Positions 12,301-20,543 of a DNA stretch of 64,000 bases are shown in pieces. The notes below the pieces were generated by a model that saw only the letters and a list, made by a program, of their open reading frames with translations, searched no databases and was not told where the DNA came from. Made by a program: the position numbers and the translations under genes. This DNA is from Crocodylus rhombifer (taxonomy: Eukaryota; Chordata; Crocodylia; Crocodylidae), in the NCBI GenBank assembly GCA_038503035.1, contig JAVSML010024348.1, positions 457,008 through 521,007 of the forward strand, in the 5' to 3' direction. How positions within the stretch are numbered: the first letter of the stretch is position 1; each line of letters begins with the position of its first letter.

Positions 12301-15060
12301 GCCCCTAGGCTTATACTGCCTAAGCCCTGCCCTTTCTGGTCAGGTGGCAATCCAGCTAAGCAGGGGTTTCTCATTAAGGCTGGTGGCCATGGCAGCTTAT
12401 TACTGCTGCTGTAGCAGCCTCCCTGCTGCACAAGCTAGGCTCTGCCCTACTTGCCTGTTTCCTTAGCTGCCTATTCTGTTGCAGCCAACTTCCCGCAGGC
12501 AGGAACCTGACTGGCTGCAGGTGTACCACTTCCCTCTAATGTGCAGCTCCCTGCCTAGGCAGCAGTGTTTCTTTGCTGCCTTCCTTCTTGTGGCTAGCCC
12601 CTGCTCAGCTGTCTTGGCTGTTGTCTTCTGCCTTTTCTCTCCTTAAAGTAACAGGAGCCCTAGGCTTCCTGTTTCATAAAGTAAAGCACTGAACTAATCT
12701 TATGGTACCAACACAATGGAAACCTTCAAGAACAAACTGGGTGCATCTACACGTTCATTAAAGTGCTGTAATTATGGCACGTTAAACTTAGTACCTGTAA
12801 TGCAATGACCTGTGTGCCATAATCGGTGCTACTGTGCATTAACGCAGATGAACGCTGCTTTTGTGATGTTAATGCACATTACACTGTCTACTGCACATTA
12901 GGGCATTAGCACGTTTTTTGCCAGCCACATTAATGCTCAGTAGAATTAATCTAATGCACATTAAGTATCTTGGGTAGACATGCCCACTGAAATGTAGAGA
13001 AGTGACTATAAATTAAATGAATCAGAGGAGAGTCACAGCAGCTCTAAATTAACGGCATCAAAGAGCATCTACTACCGTATTAAAGACTTGTATGTTTGTT
13101 TTGTTGTCTCCAGCTCTGGATTCCTCCTCTGGTTCACAAGTGCCACCTCTGTGACACTGAAAGCTTTGTCTCCATTTGTGTCTCTAGCACATAAGAGGGA
13201 TGTTAGCTGCTGTGCACATAATACTTTCTGCCAAAAGCAATGTAGGATCTTTAGGGTTAATCTGAAAATGACCTTGCAGCCAAACTGCACTTTAGTGGAA
13301 TAGCCAAAGGAAATAGGAAGGCATTCTTTTAAACTTTGTGTTTGGTTTTAGGTCTTTGGTGGCTTTGTCCCTGATCTTGGCCATGCTGCTTTTCAAACCT
13401 GCTCCAATTTACATCCTGGATGAAGTAGATGCAGCCCTTGACCTCTCCCACACGCAGAACATTGGACAGATGCTTCGTACACACTTCCGGCATTCCCAGG
13501 TAGGGTCCTGTGCAGGTTTCCCTGTGTAGCTCATTTTCAGAGAGCAGGTACACAAACTAGGGAGCTCAAGGTGCATAAGATGCAACCCATTCAGGTCATG
13601 CTAAATATTCTTCAAACTATGAAACCTTTTAAAGTTGCGTTGCAGTATTCTGGTTCACCTAATATGATATGACTTATTTGCATAATATTTTTTTTTCTTA
13701 TGCAAGCAATTATTGTAGCACTATGGAGCTGTAAAGTAAGTAGAAGGGGTGACTTCATTCCAAATATAAGGTTGCCAGTCTAGTAAGATGTGGTTCACAT
13801 CTTGAAGAATTTTGTCCCCTGGTTTAAAATATATATTTCTAATTCAGGCCCTGGTGAAATGTGCCAGGCATGAGTAGAGAAACTTCCAACTTGAGCAGGA
13901 AAATGTACACCATGGAAGGAGTTGGTTTCTTCTGGTGATGGCCTCTTGCTCGTGTTAGAACTCGGGTGTTTATAAGCAAACCACTGGTGACTGGAATACT
14001 GTTGGTTTGGTTGGAATAATGTCCTCTCACTTCCCAGACCAGTCTGCCTTCCTCCTAATTTTGAAACTGAATTTTCTTTTTTGCAAATTGGAGCTTTACT
14101 TACCTTGCAGGTTCACAAGCAGATGCAGTAATATTTCTGCCAGGTACAGTGCTCAGAGCACCCATTGCTATGTTCCTTTCTGACTTGCTAAACAAATGAT
14201 TATAGAGAGGGAAGGAACTGAAAAAGAGCTGTCCTACCCTGACCTCACAAGGGGAAGGAAAGGGTCTCGACCCAATATGTTGGCTGTCAAGAAGAGGCAT
14301 CTTTATAGTTTCATATGGAGTGAAGGAGCCTGGTTTCACCATAAAGTACATAGTTTGGGAAGGACCAAGACACAGGCTTAGTGGGGCTTCTGTTGGTGGT
14401 TTGGCTCCAGTTCCCCCCAAACAAAAGATCACAGGATCAAGAATAGGGGTTGTGGGCAAATGCATGTGCATGTGAACTTGAACTGGGGAAAGACTACTAC
14501 TTTTTTCTTGTGGCTTTGTTGATACTCATTACTAGAGCCAGGGTCGGCAACCTATGACGAGGGGCATTTGGCAGTGTTCTACCAGTGGGGAGCAGGGGGA
14601 CATTTGCCAGTGGCCGGGCGGTGGATATAAGTGGCAGTGGGTGGCTCCTAGCACTGCCTGCCTCAGACCGGAGCTGCATCATTCTGGAACACTGCCAGGA
14701 AACATTGCTGACTGCTGCACTAGAGAACAGGTGCCCAGGACAACAGCCAAGTACAAAACACAAGTACAAAAGTGCATCCATATGCCTCATGACTTCATCC
14801 AAACTGTATCTCATTGTCCTTTTATCTTTTAGAATATGGTGTTCATGCTAGTCTGTCCTTCTTTTTAGTTCATTGTGGTCTCTCTGAAAGATGGGATGTT
14901 CACCAATGCAAATGTCCTCTACAAAACCAAGTTTGTAGACGGGGTATCCACGGTTACGAGATACGCTCAGGCACAGAATGGAAACAATGCACCTCAACAG
15001 CAAAAAGCTGGTAAAACAAAACCAAGGGAGAAGAGACCCAGACCTTATGTGGATGCTTGA
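254..15060 (+). CDS. SMC2: SMC2, condensin ATPase subunit; 3' part of the gene, 10 coding exons, 5' end outside the window
   Basis: SMC2 pairs with SMC4 to form the ATPase core of condensin I and II, which compacts mitotic chromosomes. The exons are 254-389, 1447-1571, 3897-4090, 6357-6500, 6797-6991, 7481-7681, 8505-8621, 10980-11140, 13352-13499 and 14869-15060. All phases agree and give 536 residues plus stop, a little under half of the roughly 1200-residue vertebrate protein. In order they encode the end of the hinge (GARSQ), a long Glu/Lys-rich returning coiled coil, and the C-terminal half-head with ABC signature LSGGQR, Walker B region [12 protein letters not shown] and the C-terminal strand FIVVSL. 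The tail is basic and ends in VDA. Identification rests on near-identity with vertebrate SMC2 recalled from memory. The N-terminal Walker A half lies upstream of the window. There is no frameshift or internal stop, so the gene looks functional. It is convergent with ECPAS. Confidence 0.96.
721..745. repeat. (TTTG)n simple repeat
   Basis: Four consecutive TTTG units within a T-rich run in the first SMC2 intron. Confidence 0.8.
785..932. mobile_element. 148-bp MITE with terminal inverted repeats in an SMC2 intron
   Basis: The left end (785-812, containing GTGTCTGTATAGATTAGGTG) is inverted at the right end (containing CACCCAATCTATACAGACAT). The inversion continues inward through the poly(T)/poly(A) stretch, so arms of about 50 bases flank a short loop. 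Both ends are bordered by TCAA (781-784 and 933-936), a possible target duplication. No coding capacity; superfamily not assigned. Confidence 0.7.
1447..1571 (+). CDS. SMC2: SMC2 exon b: coiled coil
   Basis: The acceptor is ctgag before 1447 and the donor is gtgaga from 1572. The peptide begins [20 protein letters not shown] and ends EALEKTI, followed by one base of a split Glu codon. It aligns with the SMC2 segment that in human reads [20 protein letters not shown]. Confidence 0.95.
1572..2479. other. SMC2 intron stretch with no recognised element
   Basis: This contains a G-rich patch (about 1970-2140) and two similar words around 1880 and 2305 (catgcatgc). No clear terminal repeat pair, coding homology or RNA gene was seen. 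Composition suggests an unclassified old repeat. Confidence 0.3.
2480..3100 (-). mobile_element. Penelope-like retroelement fragment, GIY-YIG endonuclease region, degraded
   Basis: On the minus strand 2701-2898 reads [20 protein letters not shown] followed by [10 protein letters not shown]. This matches the Penelope GIY-YIG domain pattern (vvYLIqC.kC...YvGkT...l..Rm..H). Continuing to lower coordinates, around 2520-2640, it reads [18 protein letters not shown] and, after a stop, [15 protein letters not shown]. These fit the downstream PLE motifs (H....H...Dl...vlkG and E..fI...dT). Stops and shifts show it is dead. The reverse transcriptase part was not seen. Boundaries are approximate. Confidence 0.75.
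3249..3287. repeat. (AAAAT)n-like A-rich tract
   Basis: A-rich sequence of AAAATAAAA and AAATTAAAA units in an SMC2 intron. Confidence 0.75.
3897..4090 (+). CDS. SMC2: SMC2 exon c: coiled coil
   Basis: The acceptor is gatttag before 3897 and the donor is gtaaat from 4091. The peptide includes [20 protein letters not shown] and [12 protein letters not shown], which are nearly unchanged across vertebrate SMC2. The length of 194 bp carries phase 1 in to phase 0 out. The open frame continues into the intron but the donor and homology end at 4090. Confidence 0.96.
4762..5875 (-). mobile_element. CR1 LINE, young copy, 5'-truncated, retaining open ORF2 C-terminus
   Basis: On the minus strand an open frame of 311 codons (4853-5788), extendable upstream to about 5870, encodes the C-terminal half of a CR1 reverse transcriptase. 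It shows [20 protein letters not shown], the catalytic FADDTKLW box and the downstream [13 protein letters not shown] and [14 protein letters not shown] segments. The 3' end carries the CR1 tail (CCAGCCCTAATG followed by two copies of TCTATGAA-like repeats, at 4762-4790 read on minus). It is 5'-truncated inside the RT domain, so it cannot move by itself. It lies antisense in an SMC2 intron. The plus-strand open frames over it are shadows. Confidence 0.93.
6357..6500 (+). CDS. SMC2: SMC2 exon d: coiled coil
   Basis: The acceptor is ccctgtttag before 6357 and the donor is gtagag from 6501. The 48 codons begin [20 protein letters not shown] and end SEVSKTK, matching the SMC2 segment LELEELKREHTSYKQQ. 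The exon is symmetric, phase 0 on both sides. Confidence 0.95.
6797..6991 (+). CDS. SMC2: SMC2 exon e: coiled coil
   Basis: The acceptor is gcatttcag before 6797 and the donor is gtaccc from 6992. The 65 codons begin [16 protein letters not shown] and include [13 protein letters not shown], a conserved SMC2 segment. Phase 0 on both sides. Confidence 0.96.
7481..7681 (+). CDS. SMC2: SMC2 exon f: coiled coil entering the head
   Basis: The acceptor is gttcccag before 7481 and the donor is gtaaac from 7682. The 67 codons include [25 protein letters not shown] and [16 protein letters not shown]. These are among the most conserved SMC2 C-terminal motifs and lie where the coiled coil returns to the ATPase head. 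Confidence 0.97.
8505..8621 (+). CDS. SMC2: SMC2 exon g: coiled coil to head junction
   Basis: The acceptor is tatatcag before 8505 and the donor is gtatgt from 8622. The 39 codons begin [18 protein letters not shown] and end NIAWQK, matching vertebrate SMC2 closely. Phase 0 on both sides. Confidence 0.97.
9114..9465. mobile_element. Non-autonomous hAT-like DNA transposon, 352 bp
   Basis: The left end CAGTGATGCTCAACC pairs with the inverted right end GGTTGCACACCTTTG. The flanks ACTTAGAT (9106-9113) and ACTTAAAG (9466-9473) agree at 6 of 8 bases, the hAT target-duplication length. The interior is GC-rich with no transposase. It lies in the SMC2 intron between 8621 and 10980. Confidence 0.7.
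10353..10769. mobile_element. Non-autonomous hAT-like DNA transposon, 417 bp
   Basis: The left end CAGGAATGTCAAGATCAG and the inverted right end (GAGTTCAACACCCCTG) form the hAT-type terminus CAGGGGTGTTGAACTC. The flanks CTCTGGAT (10345-10352) and CCCTAGAT (10770-10777) agree at 6 of 8 bases. No transposase frame. It lies about 210 bases upstream of SMC2 exon h. Confidence 0.7.
10980..11140 (+). CDS. SMC2: SMC2 exon h: C-terminal ATPase half-head with ABC signature
   Basis: The acceptor is ttttctag before 10980 and the donor is a weak gttggt from 11141. The peptide includes [33 protein letters not shown] and the ABC signature TELSGGQ, ending in two bases of the Arg codon. The signature is therefore split by the following 2.2-kb intron. 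Confidence 0.97.
11269..12690. repeat. Unclassified pyrimidine-rich repeat block with a 38-base direct repeat
   Basis: The phrase GGGTTATATCTCTCTGAT plus CAAGCCTTCAGTG occurs at 11271-11303 and again at 12157-12190, about 890 bases apart. The intervening sequence is strongly C/T-rich on the plus strand with short recurring CTGCC/CTGCTT words and an AATAAA near 12063. This could be a degenerate LTR or composite repeat. I saw no reverse transcriptase, gag or primer site, so the class is open. Confidence 0.4.
12739..12985. mobile_element. 247-bp MITE with GGGTGCATCTAC/GTAGACATGCCC termini
   Basis: The left end GGGTGCATCTACAC and inverted right end (GGGTAGACATGCCC) are complementary. Interior TTAATGCACATTA-type words recur in both orientations. 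ACT flanks both sides (12736-12738 and 12986-12988), a possible 3-bp duplication. A Harbinger-like MITE is likely from termini and target size. It lies in the intron that splits the SMC2 ABC signature. Confidence 0.65.
13352..13499 (+). CDS. SMC2: SMC2 exon i: Walker B and D-loop
   Basis: The acceptor is ggttttag before 13352 and the donor is gtaggg from 13500. It completes the signature Arg codon and reads [18 protein letters not shown], then the Walker B and D-loop segment [18 protein letters not shown] with the catalytic Asp-Glu pair, and ends LRTHFRHSQ. Confidence 0.97.
14538..14717. mobile_element. 180-bp hAT-like MITE near the SMC2 last exon
   Basis: The flanks TACTAGAG (14530-14537) and CACTAGAG (14718-14725) match at 7 of 8 bases. 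The termini CCAGGGTCGGCAAC and CATTGCTGACTGCTG are inverted, and an inner pair (GGCAGTGTTCTACCAG and CTGGAACACTGCC) extends the hairpin. It ends 151 bases before the acceptor of SMC2 exon j. Confidence 0.75.
14869..15060 (+). CDS. SMC2: SMC2 exon j: last coding exon and stop
   Basis: The acceptor is ctttttag before 14869. The peptide reads [20 protein letters not shown], then KFVDGVSTV and a variable, basic, Lys/Arg/Pro-rich tail ending YVDA. The TGA stop is at 15058-15060. The tail is the least conserved part, as expected for SMC2. Confidence 0.97.
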   Translation, partial: FIVVSLKDGMFTNANVLYKTKFVDGVSTVTRYAQAQNGNNAPQQQKAGKTKPREKRPRPYVDA

Positions 15061-15825
15061 CAAGAAAATTCCACCTGCATCACTCGGGAATTGCCTGCAT
15101 TTCAGTCTCCTGGTTTGAAATGAGCAAGCGAGAGTCAATGAAGTACTCTAGCCAATTTTCTGTAATGTACTCTTTCCAGTTGTATTTTATATTTACATAC
15201 TTCATTATACCTGTGGGTTTTTTTTTTCAGAAAAACCTTCAGTGACTGTCCTCTGATGTTTGTAATTTTTTTTTTCTATCAGCACCTTTTCACTTTTCTT
15301 GGAGGTTTTATTCTAATTTCTGCCTTTCTACCACTTCTGGAAGAGCATTGCCCTTCAGCTTAGCTCAACCTTGACTGCCACTGTACAGTTTGTTGGCTTT
15401 GTATTTTTCCCACAAATAATTCTGATATTTCCCCCCATTTAAAATGGCCTCTTTTTTTTAATCATGATTTTTTTTAAAGAGGAGGAAGTGAATGTGAATG
15501 TTTTCCTTTATTTTGATATGCAAATGCAGGACAAAACTAATACCCATCCTTTAAGATGGGTTCTTTTCCCACCTGTTCCAAGATGCATATCTATTGCCCT
15601 TTGTTGGCAAAAGGGGATAAATGGGAGTTCCTAAAGCTGGTATCAAAATCCTAACTGCTGAAAAACACTGCCTAAAATGAAATGCAAACATACTATTGAC
15701 TTCCGTTTTAAAAGCAGGAGGAAGAAGACATTGATATTTTTTACCTTCAGAGTTATAGCTATTTGTACAGTTGCTAAATATTTTTTTATTACATTGTCAA
15801 TAAATAAATAATTTTTAGCTCAAAT
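15061..15825 (+). other. SMC2: SMC2 3' untranslated region
   Basis: About 765 bases follow the stop with no open frame of note. They are A/T-rich with poly(T) runs (15219-15228, 15268-15277, 15450-15460) and end just after the poly(A) signal. The boundary is inferred from that signal, with T-rich sequence downstream (around 15840-15855). Confidence 0.7.
15799..15804 (+). terminator. SMC2 poly(A) signal AATAAA
   Basis: A canonical AATAAA is followed by an overlapping second copy (aataaataaata) about 740 bases after the stop codon. It is the only strong candidate before the intergenic repeats. Cleavage is expected 15-25 bases downstream. Confidence 0.7.
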
Positions 15826-16519
15826 GCCATTGTCAAATTGATTTTTGGTTTATTCCCTCACAAGCAGATAGCTATAAGAACTGTGGCATATGACTAATAA
15901 TTGAACACATTTAATCAAGCTTAAACTTCAGGCTTCATTTCTTAAATTTTTAGTCTTGAATTCTTCAGTGGCACAAACTGGGCATGTAATTTACACAGAG
16001 TGTGTAGGTACTGCAAAACTGATGTAATACTGATGCTTCAAACCATGGTGGCAAGAAAGGGGAGGCGGGAGTAGTGAGTAAAAATCAAATAACCAGTGCT
16101 ATTGCCATTCCACAATTCTACTTGTTAGTCTGTGCTACCCAAACACAATTTCTTAGGATTTTTTATTATTTATTTATTTTGCTCTCTTGTAGAAAAGCTG
16201 AAAATTATTCCTCAAGCCAGCAGCCAGATGGCTGCAGCTTGACATATTTGCCTCTCTTCCCCTGCTACATCTAACTGCCATGAGGAGCTTCTGTTTTATG
16301 GCCTGTGTTCTTGCTGGTTCTTCCCTTTTTAGAGTGAGTCCTAAGCAGGTAGTAAGACTAACTTAGGTCTTCACTTTAGGTTTCTTACTGAAGTCTGGGA
16401 TTTTGTCCACATCACTCCTGCAATAGCCTTACTTTAGCAACAGATGGTTATGATGTCTCTTCCAGGTACAAAAGACATGTTCCAAACACATGATCGATAA
16501 TCCTTCAAAAGATCCACAG
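15826..16519. other. Intergenic sequence, no feature seen
   Basis: This A/T-rich spacer downstream of SMC2 has a small (TTTA)n-like tract near 16158-16180. No coding homology, RNA gene or mobile element was recognised. Confidence 0.5.
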
Positions 16520-16630
16520 CTACTGTGAACCTAAGAACATAAATGCCATACTAAAGTCAAACCCAGTATCCTGTCTCTGATGGTATCAGGAATGGATGCT
16601 TTAGAGGAAAAGCACTGAACTAGACCAGAG

Positions 16631-17062
16631 GTCAGGAAAACAGATCTTATGATGACAGGCTGAGAGCCATGGGACTCTTTAGCCTGGAAAAGCGCAAGCT
16701 CAGGGGTGATCTGATGGCCACCTATAAATTTATCAAGGATGACCACCAGGATCTGGGGGAACGTCTGTTCACCAGAGCGCCCCAAGGGATGACGAGGTCG
16801 AATGGTCACAAACTCCTGCAAGACCGTTTCAGGCTGGACATAAGGAAGAATTTCTTTACTGTCCGAGCCCCCAAGGTCTGGAACAGTCTGCCAGCGGAGG
16901 TGGTTCAAGCGCCTACATTGAACACCTTCAAGAGTAAATTGGATGCTTATCTTGCTGGGATCCTATGACCCCAGCTGACTTCCTGCCCTTTGGGCAGGGG
17001 GCTGGACTCGATGATCTCCCGAGGTCCCTTCCAGCCCTAATGTCTATGAAATCTATGAAATA
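16631..17062 (+). mobile_element. CR1 LINE, young copy, 3' end only, inserted into the older CR1
   Basis: Plus-strand 16669-16968 encodes the last 99 residues of the same CR1 ORF2 as the copy at 4762-5875. 93 of 99 residues are identical and the last 66 are unchanged. The 3' tail is CCAGCCCTAATG plus TCTATGAA repeats. ACCAGAG occurs at 16624-16630 and 17063-17069, directly flanking the insert, and could be its target duplication. It is strongly 5'-truncated and not mobile by itself. Confidence 0.92.
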
Positions 17063-17069
17063 ACCAGAG

Positions 17070-17261
17070 CAGTGATTCTCAACTAAGGTGCCGCAAGATC
17101 CTTTTGAAGGGTGCCAAAGAAAGTGAAAGAAGATAAGCGGGTAAGGGCAGGCTTAGATTCTGCCTGCCTTACTGCTCCCCTGATCCCACTGCATGGCCCT
17201 TCTGTAATAAATCAAAAGTTATGGAGGGGTACCTTGAGCCTAAACAGGTTGAGAACCACTT
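17070..17261. mobile_element. hAT-like MITE, about 192 bp, nested in the old CR1
   Basis: The left end CAGTGATTCTCAACT and inverted right end GGTTGAGAACCACTT are the familiar hAT terminus. CCAGAG to the left and TTAGAG to the right are a weak match to an 8-bp duplication. It adjoins the young CR1 on its left and the resumed old CR1 on its right. Confidence 0.7.
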
Positions 17262-19112
17262 ATTTAGAGTGATCTATCCCCTATTCGTTACATTCACTGG
17301 CTTCTACTATCATTGGTCTAGAGATGCCAGAGGAAACATCTCCAACCATTCTGTTCAACATCTATTAATAGATGTCATCCATGAGTTTTGTCTAGTTCGT
17401 TTTTGAACCTGGCTAGGTCATCTGCTTCTACCATCTCCTGTGCCAATACATTCCATAAGTGAACTACATGTGTTGAATAAAAAGGTACTTGCTCTTTGTA
17501 GTTTTAAACCTGTCTCCTAAATTTAGTTGGTGTCCCCTATTTTATTCTGGGACTTGGTGAACAAGAGTCCCCTCTTCACTTAGGCTATCCACACCTTTCA
17601 TGATTTTATATACCTCTATCTTCCCTCTCGGCCTTCTTTCTTTTCAAACTATAAAGAGTCCTAGCCCATTTAATTTCTCCAGGTATGGCAACTGTTCTAT
17701 ACCCATGAGCATTTCCATTGCCCTTCTCTGTACCTTTTCTAATTCTCCTACATCCTTTTTATGATGCAGGGATCAGAACTGCGTGGTATTCAAGATACAT
17801 GACACCAAGGTCTTTCCTGAGGTGTAACAGCTAGTTCAGAACCCGGCATTGTGTTCTTTATAATTGAGATAATTTTTCCCCAGGTGTATTACCTTGCTCT
17901 TGTCGATATTGAAGTGTATCTGCTACTTGTTTTGCCCACTCACTCTAGTGAGATCTTTCTGCAGCTTCTCTCAGTCAAATCCCAAGATAACAATCTAAAA
18001 TAATTTGGTGTCATCTGCAAACTTGGAGATTTCATCATGCACCAGATTGATGAAAATGTTACACAAAATTGGGCCTAATGCAGATCTCTGCAGGACTCTG
18101 CTTTGGGACCTCCCTCTACCCTGGAAAGTGACCATTTAGCCCTACCCTTCTCCTGCTATCTTTTAACGAGCTTTTGGTCCACTAAAGAACCTTCCCTCCA
18201 ACCCCATGGCAGTGCAGTTTTTTTAAAAGCCTTTAGTGAAGAACCTTGTGCTGAATGCTTTTTGATAGTCCATATATATTATGTCAGCTGGATGCCCCTT
18301 GTCCATGTGCTTGTTGACACCCTCAAAGAACTCCAGCAAATCAGTGAGGCAGGATTTCCCTTTCCAAAAGCCATGCTGACACTTCCCCAGGGGATGTTTG
18401 TCCATGTTACTTGATTTTTATCTTCATTATAGATTCTACCAACTTGTGAGGGACAGAAGTGAGACTCACTAGTCTCTAGTTCCCAGGATTGCCTCTGGAG
18501 CCCTTTTTGAAGATGGGCATTATGTTGACATCCTGCCAATCCTCTGGCACAGAGGCCATTTGAAAGGGTAGGTTACATGCTGTTGTCAGCGGTTCAGTTT
18601 CACCTTGGAACTCTTGAGTTGAATGTTCTCCAGTCCTGGCGACTTCTTAGTATTTAGTTTTATCAATTTGTTCTAGAATTTCTGTTTTCACTTCAACTTG
18701 ATTCAGGTCTATAGACCTATCTGCCAGGAAGGATTAATCTGGCATGAGAATTTCCCCAATATCTTCTGTGATAAAACTGTACAAAGAATTCATGTTGTAA
18801 GAAGTTGAGACTTCTCTCCTATGAGGTCCCTTACTTCTACCTGAGACTCAGGCTTAAGATCTTTACAGTGCTAAATGCCTGACTCTGGATCTCTGTTGAA
18901 CAATACATTGTACATTGAAGCCCCTTCCATGTTGCAGATGGAGATCCCAACAAAGAAACAGGTCCATAAAGTTGTCAGCTTCATCATTGGCTTGTGATCC
19001 ACAGCTACCCATCTTGCTTATCAGTTCCGAAAGCGACACCCTCTGCCCCCAGGCATATTTGATTCTTTGCTGGAGCTTAAGCATACAACTCTGTTAGCTA
19101 CATTCTCTAGAT

Positions 19113-19323
19113 CAGAAGTTCTCAAATTGTGGTCCATGGACCACCACTGGTCCACGAGCTCCATTCAGGTGGTCTGCAGAAAGGTTGCAGGACAATTGAG
19201 AATATCTGTATCTTGCCCTGCACTTGATTTTTTTTTTTCTGATGACAGAGATTAAATGGTCTGCCAAGACCCTCAGCAATTTTCAAGTGGTCTGTGAAAA
19301 AAAAAAAAGTGTGAGAACCACTG
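19113..19323. mobile_element. 211-bp hAT MITE with perfect 8-bp target-site duplication
   Basis: CTCTAGAT occurs at 19105-19112 and 19324-19331, exactly flanking the inverted ends CAGAAGTTCTCA and GTGAGAACCACTG. The inner sequence has a second inverted pair (TGGTCCATGGACCA is itself a palindrome) and an internal poly(A). There is no transposase. Intergenic between SMC2 and ECPAS. Confidence 0.85.
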
Positions 19324-19481
19324 CTCTAGATGTAAAATGGACTCCAGCTTCTTTGTGCAGGCTGTGTGTCTCCTTAGTTGAGAGATCCAGAGGTGCAGTG
19401 TTTTCAACCCAGAGCTTATCTAACTCCAGCCTATTGAGTTTCACAACTTCAGTGACAATTAAGATACTAAGTGCTCGTCAC

Positions 19482-20535
19482 TAGGGATCCTGGTTTTCTC
19501 CGGCTAAAAATCACAACTTCTTCAATTAAAACCCCCAAAATCTGTGATTAAAATGAAATGCTGCTATATCTACATACAGGTATCAGTGGAACACAATGTT
19601 TTATTGATTATATTTACAATTTTGAAGCAATCTGAAAGCTTACCAGTGCCTCAATCACTCTAGTGAAATAAATTCTAAACACTTATAAAGTTTAGCTATT
19701 GATTTGGGGTTTATTATGGAAAATCGGAGCTCTCCCTGCCCCTTTGTTCACCAGGACATGGGTCTAGCTGTGGCTGTCCCCCCACACTGCTTTGTGGTGC
19801 TGAGCAGCCCTGACTTGTTGGTGACCTGCCTATGCCAGTGCCTCACTCCCCACCCTCAGCCCTGCCCTGTTCGCGGGGGCACCAAAGCTGCCAGGACTAT
19901 GGGTCCAGGGACCAGATACACAGCCCTTGCCTCCCCCCCACAAGTCCCAGCTACCACCTGTAGGAGGCAGCAGCTGCTGCAGCCCTCCTTCCCAGGCAGC
20001 ATGGCCAGTGCAGAGCCCATGGTGGGGCACAGGGACAGGCTGCCTGCTGTGGGCTCTGGCTTCCTGCCTTGCTGCCCTCCCCGTGGGGGCTCCACAGCCC
20101 AGTGGATGGGACCCAGCATGGCAGAGAAGAGTGGGTTGGTGGGGCTTTTGCCACTGCTTAGAGCCCAGTGCTGCCATGGCAACACCAAGCCCCAGACCAC
20201 CTTAGTTGGGCAGCAGCCCCAGCTCTAGCCCTGCCCAACTCCCTCCCTCACTATGGAGGCCCTCAATCCTCCCCCTCCCCCTCCCCACCCCCACACTTAC
20301 CTGCAGGGAGCTGCTCTCCAGGCTGCCTGGTAGCTATGTGCATGCCTAGGTATACATATGCACATGGTGCCCCCTGCCTGACCGCCCTCTTCCTGCTCCC
20401 TCCAGGCCCTTGCAGGCTGAAACTCTTCCAGCCTGCAAGGGGAAACCCATTTCCTGCTTTTTTTTTTTCCCCTTAAAATGAGAAAATCCAGTTTACCGTG
20501 TTTTTCCATGGCAAAGGAAAAACCCCAGATCCCTG
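19482..20535. mobile_element. GC-rich non-autonomous hAT-like element, 1054 bp, complete with both ends
   Basis: The flanks CTCGTCAC (19474-19481) and CTTATCAC (20536-20543) match at 6 of 8 bases. The ends TAGGGATCCTGGTTTTCTCC and the inverse of GGAAAAACCCCAGATCCCTG are inverted repeats. The left quarter is A/T-rich, while the remainder is very GC-rich with CCCCTC runs near 20270-20300. The long open frames there (for example 19704-20228 on plus) overlap on both strands and have no family resemblance, so I treat them as chance. Related copies lie at 44690-45750 and 49812-50480. Confidence 0.75.
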
Positions 20536-20543
20536 CTTATCAC

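Larger units (their letters stand above)
16520..18790 (-). mobile_element. Old CR1 LINE (minus), split by later insertions
   Basis: Two pieces, 16520-16630 and 17262-18790, form one degraded CR1 read on the minus strand. The first is the typical 3' end (CCTAAGAACATAAATGCCAT...CAGTATCCTGTCTC on the plus strand), and the second continues without loss at GTGATCTATCCCC. Further along, the minus strand encodes RT remnants: ALGPILCNIFINL, the FADDTK box near 18010-18030, and LLEFFEGVNKHMDKGHPAD and YMDYQKAFST at 18223-18405. Many stops and shifts mark it as far older than the CR1 inserted in it. Confidence 0.85.

Noticed and set aside
19704..20228. 174-codon plus-strand frame, with several overlapping frames on both strands
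   Set aside because: It is inside the GC-rich hAT-like element. Open frames on both strands come from low stop-codon density, and no domain is recognisable.
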